A DNA stretch of 64,000 bases, taken from NCBI GenBank assembly GCA_048013815.1, contig CM106586.1, positions 21,948,001-22,012,000 on the forward strand. Reading direction: 5' to 3'. Of this stretch, positions 57,701 through 64,000 are shown in pieces. The position numbers and the translations under genes were made by a program. This DNA comes from Setoptus koraiensis. Its lineage: Eukaryota > Arthropoda. The notes below the pieces were generated by a model. The model worked only from the letters and a program-made list of their open reading frames with translations. It was not told where the DNA came from and searched no databases. The first letter of the stretch is position 1, and each line of letters opens with the position of its first letter.

Positions 57701-60402
57701 CGAAGTTGATCATATATTTCTATGATTAATTGATTGGATAGAAGATTAGAAGCTGAGCTTAAGATTGATCTTGATCTAGATTCATGGCTAGGGGACATGG
57801 AAAAAAGTTGATCACTTGTCTCTTGATCCATGGATAACGATTGAGTTGAACCCCTTCGACTACTAGATGGAATAGATTCCTTGCTAATCAGAGAAGAGGA
57901 TGGCGTGCCAGTGGGATTCAAAGTGGATCTAATAAATTTATCATCAATAACACAGACAAAAGCGTTAAGTAACTTCACCAAATGATTGAAGCATATTTCT
58001 AAACATTCTTGGAATACTGGAGGGTCAATCTTGAGGGATGCCCATTGTTCTGGTGCTTTCAGAGTTGTTTTATGCTCTTCGAATCGAGTTTTGACACTTT
58101 GGTGACAAAGAGCTACAAGTATAGTTTGCGAAAGTGCTATAAATTTTCTGTAGGCATCTAAATCTTTTCGAATCGATGCGGTACTGCTGATGTATGACAG
58201 TAAAAAATTGAGCAACTCAAAGCATTTAGAATTTGCATTTGCCCTACAATCCCAACAGTCTGGATATTCTATTATTGGATAAAGATTTGCCAACTCGTTA
58301 ATACTGTTCACTATTGACGCGATTTCTTTTTTCTTATCGAAGTTTTCATAGAGAATGTCATTTAGGAAATTCACCATGTGATGTAAGTTGACAATCATAT
58401 TCTTATTAAGTTCTACCCGGTTGTTGGCACTATTGTTTTCAACATTTTCGTGTATTATTGACGAAGATAAAGTTTTGAGTTTAAGTGATTTCATATTGTT
58501 ATCATCATCGCCACAAACTAGTTTTGAAGTTTTGTTATCTGCTGGACTAATGATATGTTTCAGTATGATGAAATGTTCCGAGGCTAAATCTTGAGCTAAA
58601 GCCACTATCGGATCGCTAGGGGTGCTGTAATCAATCTGCCTGTTGTTATCACGATTGCAATGGAGGATATATAACCTTGGCACTATTTTGAGTAGACAAC
58701 TTGATGCTCCAGCTCGCACTTTGGGGTCCTCATTGAGTAGACCATTCGAAAGACACTTCAAAACACGGTCTTGAATACAGCCAACATACGAGTTGCTCAC
58801 TCTATTGGTTGTATGTATCCAGTGATAGTTTTCAAGGTAACTGATTGTTCTATAATTTAAATTAGTAAAAAGTTCGAATAATTCAATCTTGACTAGCCAA
58901 TAGGATTCAATCGTGACAAGTTGCAACAGACAATAAAAATCTGTAGGTTGAACAATATGTATGCAATGATCAGTCTCTAGAAGAGCTGGCAAGCAATTGT
59001 TGATTGCACTTACGCAAGCCTTCAATGTTAACGGTGGAAGAGTTTTGTCTTTTATAGTATCAATCAATTCAGTCCATGATTTTTTAACTAGATTACAACA
59101 TTTTGATTCCGCAAATAATCGCTCCTCTAACTCGGTAGTTTTGTGGAAATGATTGCGCCAACAAGAAGCCAAAAACGTACCCCTTATTGTTGCAAGATTA
59201 CTCTGTATTTGAGGGTCTGCGTGACTCTTTAGTAGGAACACATCTTCGACGGACTGATGTTGTAACTCTGAATCTGGTCCTGTTGCGTTTTTATCTAGTC
59301 GTAAAAACAATATCTCAGGTTTGAGGTTGATAATAGAGGCTAGGCAGGCTAGTGTCAATGCTTTGATGCTAACTCTGGAATGTGAATCTGGCCAATATTG
59401 TCCTTTTTGACCGGTAAGCAAAAATCTGGTTACTATCAATCTCGTACAATCAGTGAGTAATTGTGAATTGTGAGTTTCATTGAAATCTATCAGCCAGGAT
59501 TCGTGAATGGAAATCAGTGCTTCTAAAGCTGACGAGATTATTGTTATGTCTTGACTAGTTTTTATAGTGGAAAGAATCAGGTCGGCCATTTTGCACAGTT
59601 CATTATTAATCTTATTTGTGGCTTTTAAATAAGGTAACAATAGTCTGAGACAAATAAATGAACCAATACATGACGTTTGTGGTTGAGCTGTCATCTCGAT
59701 GCTTTGCTCCACTGATTCTATAAGTAATTCTAATAGTTGCATGCATGACGATTTAGGATCGCGAGTATTTCTGAACACATCAACTAAAGCCGACGATGAC
59801 AATCTCTTAATGTTGGGCGGTTGATGTTTAATGTTGTCACGTAGAGCTTCTATAAGTTGGGTGAAAGATTCCTGAATTTCTTTATCTTTGTCCATATAGA
59901 AACCTATAAATGGCATGCATTTCTCAATTGCAACACCCAATGCCTCTTGTATTGGCTCTTCATCGCCTTTGCGTGCCACCTCAATAAAACTCTTGATTAT
60001 TTCATGCACCTCCCGGCTTACGTCAACCGGTTGGACATTGTGCTGAAGGTAGGCCAATCTGATGAGGGCAGCTCTCAATGTGCGACTAGTTGCGTTGCTT
60101 TTGATCACTTCCAAATATGCCTTCAGTATATATGGGTAATACTGATTTTGGAATGTCTTGATGATCTGATTGAGACAATCACCGGATAGCATGCGAACTG
60201 AATCATTATCATCGCCGCACAATGTTAAATGAGCCCTGATGGTGGAATCTAGAAATTTTGCAAAGTCCGCATGTGAGCGAATTTGTTTGGATAGTATGGA
60301 TTTGGTGGCTTTCTCAATGAATTCCTTCTTGTCGTGAACTGTCGTGTCCAGATTTGTAAATTTGAGATTGTTGATCAATTTCTCCAAGTCAGTTGAAGCC
60401 AT
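51784..60402 (-). CDS. Htt: Huntingtin (single exon)
   Basis: Giant HEAT-repeat scaffold involved in vesicle transport and autophagy. 2872 residues in one exon, against about 3140 in human, whose gene has 67 exons. The N-terminus MASTDLEKLINNLKF resembles the human N17 helix (MATLEKLMKAFESLKSF). The glutamine and proline tracts are absent, and the HEAT array follows directly. Diagnostic N-HEAT matches are DSVRMLSGDCLNQIIK (human SDVRMVADECLNKVIK) and SRTLRAALIRLAYLQHNVQP (human [20 protein letters not shown]). Helical repeats continue throughout, broken by Ser-rich disordered stretches (about 57.8-57.9 kb, 57.2-57.4 kb, 55.9-56.1 kb). It ends with FCSCPGHADNLI. Divergence is high beyond the N-terminal third, but total length and continuous helical character support a complete protein. 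Confidence 0.88.
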   Translation of the reverse strand: MASTDLEKLINNLKFTNLDTTVHDKKEFIEKATKSILSKQIRSHADFAKFLDSTIRAHLTLCGDDNDSVRMLSGDCLNQIIKTFQNQYYPYILKAYLEVIKSNATSRTLRAALIRLAYLQHNVQPVDVSREVHEIIKSFIEVARKGDEEPIQEALGVAIEKCMPFIGFYMDKDKEIQESFTQLIEALRDNIKHQPPNIKRLSSSALVDVFRNTRDPKSSCMQLLELLIESVEQSIEMTAQPQTSCIGSFICLRLLLPYLKATNKINNELCKMADLILSTIKTSQDITIISSALEALISIHESWLIDFNETHNSQLLTDCTRLIVTRFLLTGQKGQYWPDSHSRVSIKALTLACLASIINLKPEILFLRLDKNATGPDSELQHQSVEDVFLLKSHADPQIQSNLATIRGTFLASCWRNHFHKTTELEERLFAESKCCNLVKKSWTELIDTIKDKTLPPLTLKACVSAINNCLPALLETDHCIHIVQPTDFYCLLQLVTIESYWLVKIELFELFTNLNYRTISYLENYHWIHTTNRVSNSYVGCIQDRVLKCLSNGLLNEDPKVRAGASSCLLKIVPRLYILHCNRDNNRQIDYSTPSDPIVALAQDLASEHFIILKHIISPADNKTSKLVCGDDDNNMKSLKLKTLSSSIIHENVENNSANNRVELNKNMIVNLHHMVNFLNDILYENFDKKKEIASIVNSINELANLYPIIEYPDCWDCRANANSKCFELLNFLLSYISSTASIRKDLDAYRKFIALSQTILVALCHQSVKTRFEEHKTTLKAPEQWASLKIDPPVFQECLEICFNHLVKLLNAFVCVIDDKFIRSTLNPTGTPSSSLISKESIPSSSRRGSTQSLSMDQETSDQLFSMSPSHESRSRSILSSASNLLSNQLIIEIYDQLRQSYQSGRSNIDQSDEKYYQLLETCLESIGKLMEYLSLNFITKHAKNLLIYFKTTASFSSSLSIMCSRQLLKSLFGLNILCLYIQEPPEYRGYSTSSNQIDPKAQPSDTFENSQDRISNSQINHCDSPNSSSKFSDASLGGVYYHLISTPSEKFSSYYATKSSQITPSSNVGLSTLNYEIKKTLRIRKCIEKRATSLFEAKNLTPMMFELRTLLLSHITDFSPVVIDSMESFINTGFCMAQCESLQLMCYLILIKVNYKLLDKSGRFIQSVYKLLDLIGDKVFNNRTPLLDQLIQNCFTFLILLSYERCQSEPITQMASIIQKFDHLRASEQDPNIYIIPALKCLVEDLFLCRNTNQLPNDTDVSSVEVFEAGREMVSKSLIDLVEHPAIYDMLSILLQESRHDDSEIKCKKLSQKLTSTIYPMLCRQRIDLENYESIEKIHTILESISPDVFKPIEFIMETLFSNQTTHRNDILGDSATFDRWLGLILLIMRILITQVNEEVFLVRLDETKMSLAHLWPFQMMFFESAANNPGSADKNSPAATTKTDIKSTDSTTAGDHSDILSSHNLSSTSSSVSSSSQSSPLPNLNENNYMMCISSDDLMAEYLLHVAQICIAEILYRNMNHRYELLLVQQLSSYLIYLAHMFQSGLYCRLTRSAMNLIQRAQPLNDDSLIDLLSDARNLNKGFCLAKCSALFGRINSIYPDLTIQWCNILMLVNCVDCNDAFWQRLLSYECSNCCSTLVDSTDQSGDIGKGGDTTIEEEEDSLSNDDFVFKRTYISKPSSLGLDKTTFDGQLRKSFIKKITSNMTPVTSNSHQTFINDYCQASQRLAPNMELSRRGTLCLVLDFVSVNMNDVEHITWIIINYINDLISWSHELPISDFIKAIHRNSASSGLFIQAINARCNDLNSFVFIHKMLESLSDVHHTQYGSLVILLVEKLLISPQLLPYLTLASEIESRACETIRKLLNETNRNYITTSEEVANQMTLVDVDRLLGLIDNGRYPDLSEHIKKLMDYINKQSEPPLIGDDLQNEDNSPQQGPSIVLQLINGSKQSITDSESLESLDQSRFVEHFNHYLSQQCSDRRAIQLIQKLQIEDVMNILRKPTLDLEKLASCIIIGSNSLLAKLNTSSVDFDQEQPLTWTLLEVSINALFEEIDSVLDIMEKSCPPQLLEQIKIHHDCYFLPEAELSPDEIYYLKWKSKILSDQKLCLVERLIHLSSPFQSFVTHYIPLIAQLSYIPKLQLPTLGEDLLNKITQIFRLYAELVNWMSSDQARYSYILHLVPSLNSMKVCLSSRYIMDYAKKDVSLLCTVISSVHTLCKCYLTHNVECDRPSQWSLDDNDSKDRREQRQIKHVRRACINGVELIDFQEQLENIHKSLNNDCKLNTPMIYDVLRPLLVLVCRITLINSFLLVPPVLWKRCTWPMKTDKMDEDKFKVNMSMIPSDLLQEIDILDRFSYRLSAIGWTNRIQFEEIWMSLLGVFARSLDQQAQATSPSDLDDKERLRLACLTIKTITRLLLTAKLSRPGDPTSVLANHCDTNAVFKILDISRGINKKLHDIRQQTKATLEVLNGMSNSNSNNCDLGKYFTISSQQLRTSLSKAEDSGNSSNSPSSSQLISHDNVDFRSCIHLLLDVYEQKLNNKPAPLVTEICKSLISLMDFFTDYTQFEWLHETFNVLFRQAIMNKDDYQMQYLIVGICKSAAVCQLLVNTEGNNLAHFERFRKCLDYCLRSEFMPTRVKALNGIRYILCDNGVRTTVTRQLGQLKQLQLINMLKPIILEYITKHFFSDDGTTTMMVHHIEEDYLTSMWMLALMLCEYSPSDLKELSSTNSQLKNQQQFQIFRQKIIQRSIGALMSETVPKKLFNSVAEHLEILMLLGKLVPTEDETIVKCAMERLKSSQIRLTSLVCLNLLLSSLYKRSQSIDQHQSEGVVDDEKLVSVMERISIISNLISSTLKSLAISPFCSCPGHADNLI

Positions 60403-62134
60403 TGTTATGAATAACCAATAGACAGGTCTTCAAGCTGACAACAAGCGATGAATAATAGTTCAATAGTGTGTATAGATAGACAGTTGATTGTGTTGTTGTT
60501 ATTTCTACAGTGTAAATGGTATAATAATAATCATAATAAATATAGTAGAAGTAGATATTATCAACGGACATCAACAATCACGAACTATGTGGTGGTATAT
60601 GTGCTATGTGTAGTTGACGATCATGGGCCGACATGCATTCAATAATAACAAACCACATTGTCCAAGCCACAATCATATGGAATTATTCAGTTCACAATAC
60701 GTCCGCTAGATGTCTTCGCCTATGACAGTGCGTCCCAATTGAGCGGTGAGTCAGCGATGATGTTCACAAGTCAGCGGCGCACACCCTACTAAAGTTTAGG
60801 GTGCGATGATCAATCGACCAAATTTCCACAGATAACGCTACGTTGGCTTACACAGTTCATTTTTCCAGATGCACGATGGAAGCCACGCAAGCACAGAGTG
60901 TACAAAAGCACACAGTGCGCCTGCAGCAGCACCCATCGCACTCAGCACACTCACCGCGCTCCACGTACGCGCAATGCGAGTTCTGTGCCACTGTGCAGCA
61001 CAGACGCTCTTGTGCCTTGGTTGTTTGATCCGGACACCCTGTAGAGGAGTGCAATGTGAACAACAAAGTCGTTACATAAGCACTCGCACTATCTATAGAA
61101 CAAACGTGTTTATTTGCCGTTGCGCACGAAATCGCAACTACGTCGCGCACCTATGGCGGGAGAACTATCTAGAAATGTTTGAGTTTTGCCGGATATGTCC
61201 AGACAGATTTCCTGTTCTCAATAATCTCACCATCGGGATATTGATCACATTTGGCTCACAGTTAGCTGTGTGACACTATGTGATCATTATTTGGCATTAT
61301 TTAGCTTGTCACGTGCGAATCTCCGGATTCGTCTTGTGGAATCTTGTGTAATTTTGAAAATTGTTGAATGGTCGAAATCACTTTGCACAGCAAAGTATCA
61401 AACTAATGATAGAAACAGTTTCCTTCTATTATGGACCATAATTTATGCTACCATGAACTAGAAATCACTCGGTTGTTTCTCACGGGATACTTATCGAGCT
61501 CTGACTGGTTTGTTGGTTTGAATCGGTAGCATTGTTTAGGAAATTGTTTTACAGGGACTCTAGCATTTTCCACTATCTCTACTGGTGCCCACTGTTCATA
61601 GCGTTAAACTGTGTTAATCGTCAAAGCATGCAAGCATACACCTCAGTGTGTTGAGTGCCTATGGGTGTTTGAATATCACGAGAAAGCAGGGTAATTCGAC
61701 CAATGGTCTCATAATGCCAGATTCGTCGCATCCGTCGGCTCGCCTCGACAAGTGTCGCTGTGATGCTCTCTGTGAGCGATGGGGCCTCTCAAGTTGAGAG
61801 TCTCAACCGTTAGTTCGAGCGGCACATGTTACAAAAACTTGATGCGCTCGCAAGTTGCCGGCAACACACATCACGTTAGCGTTTACACACATTAACTTAA
61901 CTATACATCGGGCTAGAAGTGAGGCTACACAACTTAAGAGAAAAAGTAACAAACTACTGTACTGTATTACCCTGCTTGAATATCATTGAATAGCCTCGCC
62001 GTATGCCCATCGCTATTGGTAGTATATGGCAAGCTCGGGTTATTCGTGCGTGGGCGATAATATTATCGCCATGGGGGCGCAAATGGTGCAGATTGTGCGC
62101 CCATAAACGCCTACGCCCACGCACACACTTGTGC

Positions 62135-62158
62135 ACTTGTAACTTACAAGTTGTAAGT
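62135..62158. repeat. Two overlapping perfect inverted repeats
   Basis: ACTTGTAA-C-TTACAAGT (62135-62151) and ACTTACAA-G-TTGTAAGT (62142-62158) each have 8-bp arms around one base and share ten bases, so the DNA can form either of two alternative hairpins. Confidence 0.85.
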
Positions 62159-63499
62159 GTTGTGCGAAAATGATGATATAATTAGTTCGTATGCCGCCCA
62201 CGAGAGGTCGTAGCGTGTGGCATATGGCGGCTGCATGAGTAAGTCAGTTTATGTCAGAACAAGGTTGCTGCGCACATTGGTGTGCAATGGAACTTGTTGC
62301 GCACCAACAACAGATATAACATGTTACGTTGTGGCGCGCCATTTCGCCCTAAGGAGCTATGCAAACTTGCATGCTTACCTGGCCTTAATTTCACATGGTG
62401 AGCTCTATGTGAGCTTGTGAATCGCTAATTGTGTGATGTTTGGCAAAAGTAATTAGATCTGGCACAAGAAAACACACTAACTAGCTAATAAATAAACCAT
62501 CACTTACAGGTTGATTGCGAGCGGCGCGGAGCTTGCCAGCGGTGCAGTTGTGCGACTGTAACATGTTGCCGTTCATGTACGCCGGTGATATATATATGTA
62601 TGATATTCATGTTCGCATTAGTGAGCTCATACAGTATGACACAGCAAAGACGCGCAGTCGGCGGAAGAGCGCATAGTGACTGACGTGGCTTGTGCAACAA
62701 CAACAACAACAACAACAAAAACAGCCTATTCGCAGGATGTGTGAGCAATGGTCGTATGACTATCACAAGTCAGTGACTCACGTTGTCATATGACCACCAA
62801 TGGCATATGGCACGGCCATAGGGTCGCTTCGGCAGAGCCACCGTCGGATCGGAAAGCGCCAGCAGCTCGCAGATAATCATCATGCCGCTAGCAGCCATGT
62901 CCGCTGCTGTATTGCAGCGCAACAGCAAGTAGCGCCTAGTTCTCGCCTGCTTATGCGTATGACTCAGCACACCATTGTGCCATTGTAACTATCACCGCTC
63001 TAATCACATAGCTGCCATTTTAACAAGTGTCTGCTGCAACTAGTAAATGTGTATGTATATTTGTGTATTAGTGTGGTTGTGCAAAATGGACACCATAGGT
63101 AGAGCCATTGTGTGTGTGTGTGTTTGTGTTGCGTGAGACTGACTTTGCTCACAGCAAATTTTGCTGCTGTCGTTGTTGCATCGTTATCGTCGTTAGCGAG
63201 CATAAAAGAAACTTTTCGTTTCGCGTTCGCTTTTTCCTCATTGCGAACGGCAAATGTCAGAATGAGGCAGCTATTGCAGCAGCCATCAGATCGGATGGAG
63301 CCAACTTCTAGGCGCATAATGCGAGCAACAACTTGCTATTCTTCTTCGCAACTGCTTGCCCTGTTCGTAAACCATGTGATGCCATGGGAGAGAGCAAACC
63401 AACAACGAGTGACTCTATCTCCTTCGCCATCGGCGTGCACCGGGCACCGTGCACAGTAATGAGTCGCCTTCACTATTTGCTATTCACTATTTGCAGACA

Positions 63500-63546
63500 C
63501 CAACAGCAGCAGCAGCAACAACAACAACAACAACAGCAACAACAAC
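63500..63546. repeat. CAG/CAA trinucleotide repeat
   Basis: About 15 CAG/CAA units, 3.1 kb upstream of the huntingtin start on the other strand. It lies in no supported coding sequence and is unrelated to the polyglutamine tract of vertebrate huntingtin. Confidence 0.85.
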
Positions 63547-64000
63547 GTGGACAAAGAAGCCAGAGTTACCTGTGTGAGCCGCTCACGATGGCGCACACAA
63601 GATGTTGTAGTTGTTTTTTATTGCAGCGAAGCATCTCGTCTCGCAGCGGCCAGAGAAATTGATGCTGCTTGTGCTGCTGCTGCCTTCGGAGCTTGAACAA
63701 GAACGGAGATGAGACGCATAAAGCAGCAGCCATTATACATTATACTATTATACACACGCCATGGACTGTACTATAGTCACTATAGTGAATGGCTCGCAGG
63801 CAACAAGTGCAATGCGCTCACCTGTCCCCGCTGAAACTGGCCAGCGCAACCGGCCGCCGGCCTGTTCCATATATCGACTTGTGAGCAGCCCAGGGCAGCA
63901 TCTAGTGGCTGTTGCATCGCCATGATAGATGCTCGCCTACAACTGCAACTGCTATCACTGCTATGCCAACATACCATTAATGCCGTACCATTGGTGCCAC

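Larger units (their letters stand above)
60403..64000. other. Upstream region of huntingtin; no gene recognised
   Basis: 3.6 kb. Contains the huntingtin promoter and 5' UTR near its left end, a nested palindrome (62135-62158), a GT run near 63110-63125 and a CAG/CAA repeat (63500-63546). Open frames up to about 134 codons are present but show no family features and overlap on both strands. The sequence after 60.7 kb is richer in GC than the huntingtin gene itself. Confidence 0.55.

Noticed and set aside
63500-63546. CAG/CAA repeat as a relic of the huntingtin polyglutamine exon
   Set aside because: It lies 3.1 kb upstream on the opposite orientation, outside any homologous coding sequence; the N17-like start at 60402 runs directly into HEAT repeats.
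1-64000. Search for virus-like elements, transposons, rRNA and CRISPR arrays
   Set aside because: No reverse transcriptase, integrase, capsid, transposase or rRNA sequence and no spaced direct-repeat array was recognised; only simple repeats and minisatellites were seen.

Overview
This is a eukaryotic nuclear window, almost certainly from an arthropod. Long genes mostly lack introns: huntingtin (2872 codons), two EGF receptors (1412 and 1459 codons) and the visible part of MSH2 are each one open frame. The few remaining introns sit near 5' ends (glycogen synthase) or in a few genes (milton, multiplexin). Intron-poor genes, arthropod-type EGFR, multiplexin and milton suggest an acariform mite, perhaps from a streamlined lineage such as eriophyoid mites. 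That placement is inference from gene architecture, not from a search.

Left part (1-10.8 kb): the 3' part of MSH2 (+, cut by the window edge) converges on a small Id/emc-type HLH gene (-). Glycogen synthase (+, one small 5' intron) converges on EGFR copy A (-).

Centre (10.7-30.7 kb): two EGFR genes lie head to head, A on - (6510-10748) and B on + (26278-30657). They are separated by 15.5 kb rich in simple repeats and minisatellites, where I see no convincing gene. The copies are mosaics: stretches nearly identical even at synonymous sites (domain I, domain III, and transmembrane plus kinase) alternate with clearly diverged stretches (N-terminus, Cys-rich region, C-tail). This is the pattern expected of gene conversion between inverted paralogues. 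Both start codons are immediately preceded by minimal upstream ORFs (Met-Lys-stop three times in A, Met-Ser-stop in B).

Right of EGFR B (32.1-38.2 kb) is a seven-exon multiplexin (collagen XV/XVIII-like) gene. It has a complete set of endostatin cysteines, a C-terminal non-collagenous trimerisation domain and only a very short collagen stretch. One of its introns carries, on the opposite strand, a tRNA-Ser(UGA) gene with its own 22-nt intron.

Right part (38.2-64 kb): an AT-rich gap, then milton/TRAK (the HAP1-family mitochondrial adaptor, -, two visible exons), mL40 (+), EMC4 (+), a HIG1-domain gene (-) and huntingtin (-, single exon, no polyglutamine). The gene for huntingtin and that of a huntingtin-associated-protein-family adaptor are therefore close neighbours on one strand. 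The final 3.6 kb upstream of huntingtin holds no gene I can support. No virus-like element, transposon or CRISPR array was recognised.
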